Source of the DNA: Marinobacter sp. THAF197a
GTDB lineage: Bacteria > Pseudomonadota > Gammaproteobacteria > Pseudomonadales > Oleiphilaceae
Assembly (NCBI RefSeq): GCF_009363275.1
Contig: NZ_CP045324.1
Span: 2,170,001-2,234,000, forward strand
Direction of reading: 5' to 3'
Length of the DNA stretch: 64,000 bases
The notes below the pieces were generated by a model that worked only from the letters and a program-made list of their open reading frames with translations, did no database searches and was not told where the DNA came from. The translations under genes and the position numbers were made by a program. Shown piece by piece: positions 25,276-34,428 of this stretch (positions are counted from its first letter, which is position 1; each line of letters starts with the position of its first letter).

Positions 25276-26640
25276 ATGGGCATAGACTACAGCAAACTTG
25301 GCTCACCAGAGACCCGATCTTTCTGGCTCAATCAATTTGGCCCCTACTCCCCTAACCTGCCGCTGATTGAAGACCACCGGACCGATATTGTGATTATTGG
25401 CGGTGGATTCACCGGTTTGTCCTGTGCAGCGCACCTGAAAGAACTGGAGCCATCGTTGGACGTCACTGTTCTGGAAGGCAGTGCCGTTGGTTTTGGGGCC
25501 TCAGGGCGCAACGGCGGGTTTTCCATGACCCTGTTCGGCTTTGAGCCCGAAATAACCTGCCTGCTTCACGGCAAGGAGAAAGCCCGGGCCGCCCACCAGT
25601 ACATGCAAGATGCCGTCGACTACGTGCGTGAATGTGTTACCCGGTACAACTTCGACAGCGATTACGAACACAATGGCTTTCTGCGGATTGCACTGACCAG
25701 CAAACATCGTGAGCGCCTGCAAAAACAGCAGGATCTCTACCGTGAACTGGGGTTTTCGAGCTCCTTTGATTGGTGGGGCGAAGACCAGCTCTCGCAACGG
25801 CTTCACAGCCCGCTGGCTAAAGCCGGCCTGTTTGAGCAACGATGCGGCATCCTGAATCCTGCGAAGCACGTCCGGCACTGGAAAGCCATCTGCGAACAAC
25901 TGGGTGTCCATATCTATGAGAACACCCAATGTCAGGCCATCACCTATCCCCGGGGCGGGGTTACTGTGCAGACCTCCGGCGGCACCGTTACCGCCAGCAA
26001 GGTTGTACTGGCAACCAACGCGTACAGCCATCTACTACCGGAAATGGGAGCGTTTCGCCGCAATCAGACCCCCGTCTGGACACATCAGATCGTCACCCAA
26101 CCCCTTACTCCAGAACAGTGGCAAGCCATCGGCTGGGCCGGACGCTACGGTATAGAGACTAACCGGCACCTGGTTCACTACCTGAGGCCAACGGCAGACG
26201 GGCGCATTACCTTTGGCGGCGCCAACGTTGTGACAACCGCAGGCCAGAACATGAGCCTCGACCATCACAAACCAACATGGCGGACGCTGGAAAAACACCT
26301 GAAAACCCTGTTCCCGCCACTGGCGGAGATTGGCATTGATTACCAATGGGGTGGCCCTGTTTCGGTTACCCTCGACATGGTTCCCAACCTTGGCCTCTAC
26401 AAAGATGATCGCACCCTGTACCTGTGCGGATGCACTGGCCATGGTGTATCGCTGACGCAATACAGCGGGAAAACCCTGGCGGAGCTGGCCCTCGGCCTGG
26501 ACAGCAAACGCACCAGGGCCTGGTTCGTAAATCGAACACCGGTGCGCTGGCCTGTACAGCCATTCAAACAACTGGGAATAGGAGCCGTTAAGGGGGCGCT
26601 GAAAGCCGAGGACTACTGGTGGGAGCGAAAGCTGTGGTAA
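25276..26640 (+). CDS. FAD-dependent amine/D-amino-acid oxidase family protein
   Basis: A flavoprotein of the DAO (glycine/D-amino acid oxidase) superfamily, 454 residues. The N-terminal dinucleotide-binding motif reads IVIIGGGFTGLSCAAHL, with the second block GFGASGRNGGFSM. The C-terminal flavin block is CGCTGHGVSLTQYSGKTLAEL. The organisation is closest to PuuB-like (gamma-glutamylputrescine) oxidoreductases, but the substrate cannot be assigned. I chose ATG 25276 (MGIDYSKLG); no strong ribosome site is visible, and the 28-residue extension to 25192 looks noncoding. Confidence 0.8.
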   Translation: MGIDYSKLGSPETRSFWLNQFGPYSPNLPLIEDHRTDIVIIGGGFTGLSCAAHLKELEPSLDVTVLEGSAVGFGASGRNGGFSMTLFGFEPEITCLLHGKEKARAAHQYMQDAVDYVRECVTRYNFDSDYEHNGFLRIALTSKHRERLQKQQDLYRELGFSSSFDWWGEDQLSQRLHSPLAKAGLFEQRCGILNPAKHVRHWKAICEQLGVHIYENTQCQAITYPRGGVTVQTSGGTVTASKVVLATNAYSHLLPEMGAFRRNQTPVWTHQIVTQPLTPEQWQAIGWAGRYGIETNRHLVHYLRPTADGRITFGGANVVTTAGQNMSLDHHKPTWRTLEKHLKTLFPPLAEIGIDYQWGGPVSVTLDMVPNLGLYKDDRTLYLCGCTGHGVSLTQYSGKTLAELALGLDSKRTRAWFVNRTPVRWPVQPFKQLGIGAVKGALKAEDYWWERKLW

Positions 26641-26667
26641 AGCCCCCACTCCCAACGGCGCCAGCCA

Positions 26668-28596
26668 TTACCCCTCGTTGACAAGTGTGCCCTGCAGCAC
26701 GGGCAACTGAACAGTCGCCTCGAAGTTGACGGCTTGCAACAGCGGGTCTCTTGACCAGCTCAGCGGGTACTGAGGGTGGAATCCGTAGACCAGCAGTGCC
26801 AGCTCGTCGCCCGGGTTTAACGCTTCTGCGACTCCGACCAGTTCAATAACCTCTGCCTCTTTCAGGCCCCTGACCGGTTGGATCTGATCATCGATCAGCC
26901 TCCACCGGCTGCTGCCTTCACTACGTTTACCTAACCCGACAAACAGAATCGCGTCGCAGCCCGGCTCATACTGACTAAGGTCAGCCGCGCATTCTGTTCT
27001 TCCCAGTAGATCGGACACAGTTACAAGCGCTGTAGGAATGCCTCCAATTGTCACACCATTGTCGCCGGCTTTGCCCAGCAACAAAGCCTCAGGTGGCAAG
27101 GTCGGCGTAGCCGCCGCGGTGGCACCGTTCGGAACAGGCATATCGGACCTAACCACGCGCTCCACCACGGCATCACCGCTCAGTAACGTACCCGGTGCGC
27201 CAGGTGCCGGGAAGGAATCAACGGGCACCTGAACCGCAGCCCCATCTTCCAGAGAAAGGCAGACGTTCTGATCAGTCCCGTCAAAATAGCCCGCTAGCGG
27301 CTTGCCCTGAAGATGGTGCTGGAGCCAATTCAGAGTGGCATCCGATATGGAGACATCGCCGCAGGCAAAAGCCCCGCCGGCAGACTGAAACCCCGGGATC
27401 TCCAACAAGCTTGCGGTTGGATCAACGTACTCAGCCGGCTGCAGTTCGTCTGGCGCTTCAACGGGGAGAATATGACCGGTCTGGTGTGTGAGCAATCTGA
27501 CATCGCCTCCCCGGGCACGCAAACAATCAAAATTTCGCCAGGCTTCGTTGAAATTGAACAGAGTGTCTTTCATCCCCTGAGTAAGCAAAACATTAACGGG
27601 CCGGAACGGAGTTGGCGGCACGTCATAGGCTGGCGGAGCAATCTGAAAACTCAACAAATCCGGAGATTCGGGTACCGACAATGGTTCACCGGTGCAGCGA
27701 TAAGCTGGGCTGTGGTAGAAGAAGAAATCCAGCCCGGATTCAGGAAAACGGTTTAAGAGGAGCCCCTGCGCGAGAATCTCACGGATAATCGGGTCCAGCC
27801 CGCCGTTTCCGTTACCGGTTGATCCGGCTTCACCGCCAGCTACAAGCACCAGATCCCATCCGGTCTTGATCACGTTTCCGGGGTTAAGGCTTGATCGCAA
27901 GTCATACCAGGTGATATCAGGAACCAGCGCGTCTAGTCGCTGCTTAGGATCTTGCCCGTGCAGCAATAACTGAAATCCACCACCGTAACTGCCACCTATG
28001 GCGCCGACTACCGGGTTCGGGTTCAGCGCCGGTGGCAATGACGGCTCGCGCCGATACTGAAGATATTCTAGGTTATCCTCGGCCCAATCCAGTATCTGAA
28101 TCAGATCGAGGCCTTCGAACTCCGGGTCCATAACTCGAACAGTACCCGTACTCTCACCAAAGCCACGTTGATCAATGGAAATCACGACAAAGCCTGACTC
28201 CCGATAGTTGTCGAAACCGGACGTGGAGCGAGATCCGCCAAAACCATGGCCATGCAAGACCAGAGGATGCCCCTGCCGACAGTCAATGCCTCCGATGGGC
28301 TCCAGCACCTGAAAGGAAATGGTTTCGCCGGAGCTCGACGTAATGGCAACCGGATAGCTGCGGCCACCCTCGGTGGGTGTGTTTGCGGAACACGAAATTG
28401 GCACAATCGCGGGAACATCACACGCCTGGCCGGCATTTTCACAACCGTTGTTTGCCGGCCTTTCCGTTACCTGGGGATTGGAAGAAGGCTGTTGTGCATC
28501 GCTGGAGCCGCTATCAAGGCAGCCGGAAAGACTCACCGTCATGGCAGCTGCGCAAGCAAAGCGCAGACTATTGGTACAACGGATGTAGTGACGCAT
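26668..28596 (-). CDS. Secreted lipoprotein alpha/beta hydrolase (CocE/NonD or S15-like)
   Basis: A 642-residue alpha/beta hydrolase anchored as a lipoprotein. The signal MRHYIRCTNSLRFAC ends in the lipobox LSGC (Cys about residue 26). An oxyanion block LVLHGHGFGGSRS and IDQRGFGEST precede the nucleophile elbow GGSYGGGF, as in S15/CocE-type peptidases and esterases. A late histidine lies in LTHQTGHILP. The C-terminal third (about 440-640) looks like a beta-rich galactose-binding-type module, as in X-Pro peptidase/cocaine esterase relatives. The substrate is unknown. It is divergent from a PhoX-type gene, with a 206-base gap between them. Confidence 0.8.
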   Translation of the reverse strand: MRHYIRCTNSLRFACAAAMTVSLSGCLDSGSSDAQQPSSNPQVTERPANNGCENAGQACDVPAIVPISCSANTPTEGGRSYPVAITSSSGETISFQVLEPIGGIDCRQGHPLVLHGHGFGGSRSTSGFDNYRESGFVVISIDQRGFGESTGTVRVMDPEFEGLDLIQILDWAEDNLEYLQYRREPSLPPALNPNPVVGAIGGSYGGGFQLLLHGQDPKQRLDALVPDITWYDLRSSLNPGNVIKTGWDLVLVAGGEAGSTGNGNGGLDPIIREILAQGLLLNRFPESGLDFFFYHSPAYRCTGEPLSVPESPDLLSFQIAPPAYDVPPTPFRPVNVLLTQGMKDTLFNFNEAWRNFDCLRARGGDVRLLTHQTGHILPVEAPDELQPAEYVDPTASLLEIPGFQSAGGAFACGDVSISDATLNWLQHHLQGKPLAGYFDGTDQNVCLSLEDGAAVQVPVDSFPAPGAPGTLLSGDAVVERVVRSDMPVPNGATAAATPTLPPEALLLGKAGDNGVTIGGIPTALVTVSDLLGRTECAADLSQYEPGCDAILFVGLGKRSEGSSRWRLIDDQIQPVRGLKEAEVIELVGVAEALNPGDELALLVYGFHPQYPLSWSRDPLLQAVNFEATVQLPVLQGTLVNEG

Positions 28597-28709
28597 TTGG
28601 GATTCCTCTCTTGTTATTAGAATGCCAACCTAACCCTCTCAAAATTGGCATATATTGTATTATGCGATGCTATTGAGCAAAAGTTCAACTAATTCATCGA
28701 TACCTTACG

Positions 28710-28738
28710 TCGTCACACCATCGTAACGAAATTGCCAC
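28710..28738 (+). promoter_or_regulatory. Possible Pho-box-like repeat upstream of phoX
   Basis: TCGTCAC (28710-28716), TCGTAAC (28721-28727) and TTGCCAC (28732-28738) are spaced exactly 11 bases apart, the periodicity of PhoB sites. The fit to the enterobacterial CTGTCAT consensus is weak. Confidence 0.3.
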
Positions 28739-28802
28739 AAAGGCGTATTAGGCTGCTCTGTAGTCGGATTAATACTGATTATACGATATCAAAGGAGTTC
28801 AG

Positions 28803-30239
28803 ATGAATTATCAGAGGCGACGGTTTCTGCAGATACTGCTGGTGGGTGGCTCAACCGTGGCAGTGAGCGCTTGTGTGGGAGGATCCGGCGATGGCAACCC
28901 ACTTAACAATCCGCCTGCACCGAATCTAAACCCAGCACCCGACCTGGGAGACGCGCCCGCGGACATCCTGGCCATGGAACTTCCGCTTTCTCCCGGGCCT
29001 CTCATGAGCATTGGCCCCCTCGAAAACAGCGGGGTTGACGGCATTCTGATTCCTCCAGAGTTCGAGATCCGTCGAGTTGCCGTCTCCGGCCTTACAAGCT
29101 CCACAGCCATTCCTCTGCCTTCACTGGGGCTGATCAATTACCCATGGCACATCTTTCCGGATGGTGGCGCGGTATTCGATCTTGATGACGGAGGCTGGAT
29201 CTACGTCAGCAACAGCGAAATCACTCCAGCGGGCGGCGTCGGCGTGCTGCGATTCAATCGTGATGGTGAGATCACAGACAGCTACCCCATCCTTCGAAAC
29301 ACCCGCCAAAACTGTGCTGGTGGCGCCACGCCCTGGCAAACCTGGCTGTCATGTGAAGAAGTACCCGACGGCAGGGTTTACGAATGCGATCCTTTGGGCA
29401 CACCGGACACCGCAAGAGAACTCCCGGCGCTGGGCATTTTTAACCACGAAGCGGTTGCAGTCGATCTCACAACGAAAACACTCTACCTCACAGAAGACTC
29501 AGGAAGCGGCCGGTTATACCGTTTCAGGTCCGGCGGTATGACCGTATCCATCAATGGAAAGCCGGGGCTTGATATGGATAACGGAATCCTGGAGGTATTG
29601 GAAATTGAGGGCTTCGAAGCCGGCGCATATCAACAGGACCTGGTCGAAGCCCGAACGGTGAAGCGGGTTCGCTGGGTACCCGTTCAGTCCCCGGACCGAC
29701 CTCAGAGCCAGGTCCGTTCGGAAATCGAGATCGCTACGGGCGCCGGAGCCCCAGGCACTGTTTTCAAAGGCGGTGAAGGGATCTGGATTCAGGAACTGCC
29801 GGAGGGCCAGCGACCTCAGGTGAGCGGCGCGAACAACCCGCTTCGTGCGGTGGTCTATTTTGCCTGCAAAGGTGACAACCGAGTGTACGCCCTGGACATT
29901 GACAACGACTTGATCGAGGTTGTGTTCGACAACGAACAACTGATCGCCCCCGACACCCCGTTCGATGATGTTGATAACATCACCATATCACCCATGGGTG
30001 ATGTCATTGTCGCCGAAGACGGCGACGCTATGCGACTAATGGTAATGAACCCCAATGGTCCGTCAAAAATCCTGTTGCAGATACCCGGTGGCGGCAGTGA
30101 ACTGACTGGCCCGGCGTTTACCGGTAATGGTCGCTTCCTCTATTTCAGTTCCCAAAGAGGCAATGCCGCAGGTCCCGGAGTTCCAGGGCTGGGTATCACT
30201 TATGAGCTGACAATACCAGAACGTTTTCGGGCTGGTTGA
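28803..30239 (+). CDS. PhoX-family (DUF839) Tat-exported phosphatase-like lipoprotein
   Basis: PhoX proteins are calcium- and iron-dependent alkaline phosphatases exported by the Tat system. The 478-residue product has a Tat motif QRRRFLQ (about 4-10). A hydrophobic run then ends in a possible lipobox VSAC, so it may be a Tat-dependent lipoprotein. Family blocks include TWLSCEE, YLTEDSGSGRLYRF, VYFACKGDNRVYALD and the metal-region FDDVDNITISPMGDVIVAEDGD. AAAGGAG lies just before ATG 28803. It shares the 206-base upstream gap with the hydrolase gene. PhoX relatives can lack phosphatase activity, so the function is a family-level call. Confidence 0.82.
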   Translation: MNYQRRRFLQILLVGGSTVAVSACVGGSGDGNPLNNPPAPNLNPAPDLGDAPADILAMELPLSPGPLMSIGPLENSGVDGILIPPEFEIRRVAVSGLTSSTAIPLPSLGLINYPWHIFPDGGAVFDLDDGGWIYVSNSEITPAGGVGVLRFNRDGEITDSYPILRNTRQNCAGGATPWQTWLSCEEVPDGRVYECDPLGTPDTARELPALGIFNHEAVAVDLTTKTLYLTEDSGSGRLYRFRSGGMTVSINGKPGLDMDNGILEVLEIEGFEAGAYQQDLVEARTVKRVRWVPVQSPDRPQSQVRSEIEIATGAGAPGTVFKGGEGIWIQELPEGQRPQVSGANNPLRAVVYFACKGDNRVYALDIDNDLIEVVFDNEQLIAPDTPFDDVDNITISPMGDVIVAEDGDAMRLMVMNPNGPSKILLQIPGGGSELTGPAFTGNGRFLYFSSQRGNAAGPGVPGLGITYELTIPERFRAG

Positions 30240-30281
30240 CCTAAAGGCAGCCAGTGTGGGTCACGTGAGATAAAAATAAAA

Positions 30282-30355
30282 TGGAGGCGCGGGTCGGAAT
30301 CGAACCGGCGTACACGGAGTTGCAGTCCGCTGCATAACCACTCTGCCACCGCGCC
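30282..30355 (-). tRNA. tRNA-Cys (anticodon GCA)
   Basis: A 74-base cloverleaf ending in encoded CCA. The acceptor GGCGCGG pairs with CCGCGCC. The anticodon loop is CTGCAAC with anticodon GCA, and the T loop GTTCGATTCC is standard. It lies 54 bases downstream of tRNA-Gly on the same strand, so the two are probably co-transcribed. Confidence 0.96.
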
Positions 30356-30409
30356 GGGTAAGCCTGGATTCTGGCTTATGCTCTCAGGAGGCGTGAGAGA
30401 CTTGGAAAT

Positions 30410-30485
30410 TGGAGCGGGAAACGAGATTCGAACTCGCGACCCCAACCTTGGCAAGGTTGTGCTCTACCAACTGAGCTATTCCCGC
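30410..30485 (-). tRNA. tRNA-Gly (anticodon GCC)
   Basis: A 76-base cloverleaf with encoded CCA. The acceptor GCGGGAA pairs with TTCCCGC. The D stem/loop is AGCTCAGTTGGTAGAGC, the anticodon loop TTGCCAA gives GCC, and the T loop is GTTCGAATCTC. It is upstream of tRNA-Cys in the order glyW-cysT known from enterobacteria. Confidence 0.97.
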
Positions 30486-30724
30486 TCTTCGTCTAGAGGC
30501 TTTGCCTCGTCAACGGCTGCGTATTCTACGGATTCCGCCGGGGGCGTCAACACCTTTTTTTCAAGTTTTTGTTTTTACGGCAATTGTGAACAAACTTTAG
30601 CCAATAGCACCGCCATTGTCATTTCCGGCCAACCCATCAGAACCGTTACCTGCGCAATGGTTTATCGCCCCCTCATCTTTCAAAATCCATGACACTCAAT
30701 CACATTAACAGGAAGACCGATACC

Positions 30725-31429
30725 ATGCGCGTTCCCGCAACCGTCTTCGCCACCCTCGTTACCCTGTCAACCATGGTGGCCAGCCACGCATCTGGCGAAG
30801 GATGGACACCCAAGCAGCAAGGCAAGGAACGGTCTGACATCAACACCTATGTCAGGACAGTTTCGGATACACCAATCAAACAGTTCCGCGGTGTGGTTGA
30901 AATCCAGCACTCTATGGTGGCTGCGCTATCAGTGATTGATGACATTTCCCTGTGCCAACAGTGGATCTACAACTGCCAGGAAGCCAACTACCACATGACA
31001 GACGACGGAGAGCGGCTGCTGTGGATGAAGTTTGATGGGGTTTGGCCGGCATCTGACCGCGATGTGGTCATGAAGTCTGTGTTCCTTCAGGACGAACCGG
31101 GTGGCGCCGTCACCGTGCAATCCACGGGCCGCCCGGATGATGCCCCGAAGCAATCAGGTTACGTGCGCATCCCCATGCTGGATAACAGCTTCGTGGTGGA
31201 ACCACTTGAAGACGGCTGGATACGGGTGACATTCACCACCCATATGGACCCGGGAGGCCTGGTGCCCGCGTGGGTTGCCAACATTGTGGCCACCGATGCA
31301 CCAATTCGAACACTGGAGGGATTGAAGCGGATGATGGAAGCATCACCCTATCGGGATTACTCAACGGACACACCACCGAAAGAACTGGTCGAGAAGCATA
31401 ACCTGCGCTTCCCGACCAGCGATTCCTGA
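30725..31429 (+). CDS. Secreted START-domain (SRPBCC) lipid-binding-like protein
   Basis: A 234-residue protein with a signal peptide (VFATLVTLSTMVASHASG, cleavage around residue 22). The rest is one START/SRPBCC-type helix-grip domain. Visible blocks are IKQFRGVVEI, WIYNCQEANYHMTD, DGVWPASDRDVVMKSV, TTHMDPGGLVPAWVAN and a C-terminal helix (TLEGLKRMMEASPYRD). START domains bind hydrophobic ligands in a deep cavity. AGGAAG lies nine bases before ATG 30725 (MRVPATVFATL). Export to the periplasm and closeness to an MCE-type lipid transporter make periplasmic lipid binding a plausible role, by inference only. Confidence 0.8.
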   Translation: MRVPATVFATLVTLSTMVASHASGEGWTPKQQGKERSDINTYVRTVSDTPIKQFRGVVEIQHSMVAALSVIDDISLCQQWIYNCQEANYHMTDDGERLLWMKFDGVWPASDRDVVMKSVFLQDEPGGAVTVQSTGRPDDAPKQSGYVRIPMLDNSFVVEPLEDGWIRVTFTTHMDPGGLVPAWVANIVATDAPIRTLEGLKRMMEASPYRDYSTDTPPKELVEKHNLRFPTSDS

Positions 31430-31435
31430 GCTACT

Positions 31436-32167
31436 TCAGCTATTGCCACCACGGGCCGCGCGATTACCTGCCACCTGGGTAGCACTGTCGCAGTTAAGGA
31501 AACTGGAGGTCTGCAGCCAGTTCTGGTCCGGGTAGTATTTGAAGACCAACTGGCCACCCTTGAGGTTGTCCACCACGGTTTGCACCACTTTCTGGTCTAC
31601 CGCCGGGCAGCCATGACTGCGGCCGATGCGCCCGTATTGGTCCACCCAGTTGCTGTTTACATAGTCAGCACCGTGAATCACGATGGCCCGCTGCCTCGCA
31701 AGATCGTTAATGCCTGGCTCCAGGCCGTCCAGTCGCAAGGAGTACCCGTGCATACCACGATAGGATTCACTGGCCTTGAACAGCCCGATGCTAGACTGGT
31801 AACTGCCCTCAATGTTCGAGAAGGCAGTTGCCTCTTCATTGCCTGAATTTCTGCCGTGAGCAACCAGATCCCGCAGCAGTAAATCGCCCTGCGCCAGGTC
31901 AAAAATCCACATCCGCTCCTGGCTCGAATGCAGAGAAAAATCAATCACTGCAAGCCGTTCTGGCATGGCAACGCCGTTGGCAATGGCGCAGTGCGTGGCT
32001 TTAAAGGCTGCCTCAAGCACTTCCGGGTTCAGCTTGGGTGCGACACTGGCGAGACGGGCAAGCAACTGGTCATCCAATGACTGGGCCTGGGCCGGTATGG
32101 AAATGGCTAAAGAAACCGCCAGGCCGGAAAACAATGAAAAAACGCGTCGATTGTGATGCTTGGGCAT
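31436..32167 (-). CDS. L,D-transpeptidase catalytic-domain protein
   Basis: A 243-residue exported protein (signal: SLFSGLAVSLAISIPAQAQS) with a YkuD-like L,D-transpeptidase fold. The active-site motif reads IHGADYVNSNW, then RIGRSHGCPAV with the catalytic Cys. These enzymes cross-link or modify peptidoglycan at meso-diaminopimelate, or attach lipoproteins. This subfamily (murein L,D-transpeptidase catalytic domain proteins) is poorly studied. It is convergent with the START gene, six bases between stops. Confidence 0.85.
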   Translation of the reverse strand: MPKHHNRRVFSLFSGLAVSLAISIPAQAQSLDDQLLARLASVAPKLNPEVLEAAFKATHCAIANGVAMPERLAVIDFSLHSSQERMWIFDLAQGDLLLRDLVAHGRNSGNEEATAFSNIEGSYQSSIGLFKASESYRGMHGYSLRLDGLEPGINDLARQRAIVIHGADYVNSNWVDQYGRIGRSHGCPAVDQKVVQTVVDNLKGGQLVFKYYPDQNWLQTSSFLNCDSATQVAGNRAARGGNS

Positions 32168-32448
32168 GCACGTTACCTCAGGATTCAGGAAGATAAGCTA
32201 CCTGATTGAAAAGATGCCTTATTCTAACAGAGAATTTTGAGACGCCGTTCATTCCGTACAATTTTTAACCGTTCCCATACAAATGGTGGACGTTAGATCC
32301 TTCCTTCCCGCCGCATAACGAGACCGAAACGTTACCGGCCCGGTCACCGGCAAGGTTACGGAAAACCAAAGATACTGGCAGAGCTGTTCCGGAATCTTTA
32401 AGCTTGAGAGTATCTTTTCTGGATACCGGACAAGGATTAACGGCACCT

Positions 32449-33600
32449 GTGGCGACTGATTCCGGCTATTTGACGACAGCACACCGCGACACCCCCGGCA
32501 ACCTTGACTGCAACGGTGACACCCTGACCCTATCCGGCAGTTGGACGCTCTCCTATTATTCAGTACTCAACCAGCGGGTTACCGAGGTTCAGGCCAGCGG
32601 TGCCACGATCACCAACATTGAGTTCGATAAGCTAAGCCGGGTTGATACGTCTGGGGCGGCACTTATCGCCCGGCTGACAGGCCCGGAACAGCTCCTGAGG
32701 TTGCTGGAGAATGCCAGCCTGCCAGAGGAACAGCGGCAACTTCTGATCACCGTTGCCGAGGCGTTGGCAGGCGCACCCTGGCAGCCCACCCGGAAAAACG
32801 CCCTGCTGGATTTTCTGGCCGACGTCGGAGAGAAAGTGACCGCCATTGCCCGCCAGCTATGGATGCTTGCAGGCTTTATCGGTCAAACCCTTGCTACCCT
32901 GTTTTATATCCTTCCCCGGCCCCGCCGCTGGCGTATCACTCCGTTCGTCGCGGCAGTACACGACACCGGGCTGAATGCCCTGCCCATTGTTGCCTTACTG
33001 ACTTTCCTGGTGGGCGCCGTTGTCGCCTTTCTTGGAGCGACGGTGCTGGAAGACTTCGGCGCGACAATCTATACCGTCAATCTTGTGGCATTCTCTTTCC
33101 TGCGGGAGTTTGGCGTTCTGCTGGCCGCCATTTTGCTCGCCGGGCGCACCGCCAGCTCCTTCACCGCTCACATCGGCGCAATGAAGGTTAATGAAGAGCT
33201 CGACGCCATTCGTACCCTGGGTTTGAACCCGGTGGAACTACTTGTAGTCCCACGAGTTCTGGCCATGATGGTCAGCCTGCCAGTGCTCATCTTCATTGGC
33301 ATGATCTCCGGAATGGTTGGCGGCGCCGCGGTCTGCGCACTGGTGCTGGATATTCCACCAAGTCAGTTTATGGCCATCGTGGAACGGGATATTGCCCTGA
33401 AGCACTTTCTGGTGGGTATTGGAAAAGCCCCTGTGTTTGCCTTCCTGATTGCGGTCATTGGGTGCCTCGAAGGCTTCAAGGTGGCGGGCAGTGCCCAGTC
33501 GGTGGGTGAGCACACCACCTCCAGTGTGGTTCAATCGATCTTTATGGTGATCCTGCTGGACTCCATAGCGGCGTTGTTTTTCATGGAAATGGGCTGGTAA
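32449..33600 (+). CDS. MlaE-family lipid ABC permease with N-terminal STAS domain
   Basis: The inner-membrane permease of an MCE-type lipid transporter. The N-terminal about 90 residues form a STAS-like domain (LTLSGSWTLSYYS, SRVDTSGAALIARL). The MlaE permease follows from about 145 to 380, with membrane segments such as LPIVALLTFLVGAVVAFLG and VPRVLAMMVSLPVLIFIGM. In the E. coli Mla system the STAS protein MlaB is separate; here it is fused. The start is uncertain. I chose GTG 32449, which has AGGA twelve bases upstream; TTG 32404 is the alternative and adds 15 residues. It heads a four-gene operon running to 35986. Confidence 0.88.
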   Translation: MATDSGYLTTAHRDTPGNLDCNGDTLTLSGSWTLSYYSVLNQRVTEVQASGATITNIEFDKLSRVDTSGAALIARLTGPEQLLRLLENASLPEEQRQLLITVAEALAGAPWQPTRKNALLDFLADVGEKVTAIARQLWMLAGFIGQTLATLFYILPRPRRWRITPFVAAVHDTGLNALPIVALLTFLVGAVVAFLGATVLEDFGATIYTVNLVAFSFLREFGVLLAAILLAGRTASSFTAHIGAMKVNEELDAIRTLGLNPVELLVVPRVLAMMVSLPVLIFIGMISGMVGGAAVCALVLDIPPSQFMAIVERDIALKHFLVGIGKAPVFAFLIAVIGCLEGFKVAGSAQSVGEHTTSSVVQSIFMVILLDSIAALFFMEMGW

Positions 33601-33603
33601 GTC

Positions 33604-34428
33604 ATGCCGGAGATGAAGCCAGAGAACGGCCGTAGTTCGTCAACACCGGTGATCCAGGTTCGGGGACTGTGTAACCGCTTTGGTGATCACCTGGTCCATG
33701 AAAACCTGAACCTGGACCTGTATCCCGGAGAAATTCTGGGGGTTGTTGGCGGATCCGGCACGGGCAAATCGGTTTTGCTGCGCAGCATCGTTGGCCTCAA
33801 TACTCCTTCAAACGGCCACATCCAGCTTTTTGATGTCGATCTCACGGAACTTTCCGGTGCGGAGCGGTCTCTCTACGAGCAGCGATTCGGCGTGCTGTTT
33901 CAGGGCGGCGCCTTGTTTACCTCGCTCAACCTGGTGCAGAACGTTTCACTGCCACTGGTAGAGCACGCGGGGCTTACCCGCACGGAGGCCGAGGAACTTG
34001 CCCGGATGAAGCTGGCCCTGACCGGGCTGCCAGCGGATGCTGCCCTGAAATACCCTGCTGAGCTCTCCGGTGGTATGGTGAAACGAGCGGCCCTGGCACG
34101 CGCCCTGGCTCTGGACCCGGAGGTTCTGTTTCTGGACGAACCCACAGCGGGGCTGGACCCGATAGGCGCCGCAGCGTTCGACGAACTGATCGTAACCATG
34201 AGAAACGCCCTTGGGCTGACGGTCTTTCTTGTTACCCACGATCTGGATACGCTGTACACAACCTGTGACCGGGTAGCCGTATTATCCCGCAAAAAAGTGC
34301 TGGTGGCAGACACACTTGAAAACGTCGCCAGGACAGATGACAAATGGATACAGGAATACTTTCATGGCCCCAGGGGGCGGGCCGCAATCGATGCACATAA
34401 CCGGCTGACCAGACAGGAGCCCGTTTAA
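33604..34428 (+). CDS. MlaF-type ABC ATPase of lipid transporter
   Basis: The ATPase subunit that powers MCE-type lipid transport. The 274-residue product has Walker A GGSGTGKSVLL (about 52-62), an LFQGGALFTSL Q-loop block typical of MlaF, the signature LSGGMVKRAALARAL, Walker B VLFLDEPTAGLDP and the switch histidine in LVTHD. It begins three bases after the permease stop, and its stop overlaps the next start by one base (TAATG). Confidence 0.93.
   Translation: MPEMKPENGRSSSTPVIQVRGLCNRFGDHLVHENLNLDLYPGEILGVVGGSGTGKSVLLRSIVGLNTPSNGHIQLFDVDLTELSGAERSLYEQRFGVLFQGGALFTSLNLVQNVSLPLVEHAGLTRTEAEELARMKLALTGLPADAALKYPAELSGGMVKRAALARALALDPEVLFLDEPTAGLDPIGAAAFDELIVTMRNALGLTVFLVTHDLDTLYTTCDRVAVLSRKKVLVADTLENVARTDDKWIQEYFHGPRGRAAIDAHNRLTRQEPV

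Noticed and set aside
30240..30281. Weak inverted repeat between phoX stop and tRNA-Cys
   Set aside because: Arms are short and mismatched; only a T-rich tract follows the tRNA, so a terminator is not supported.
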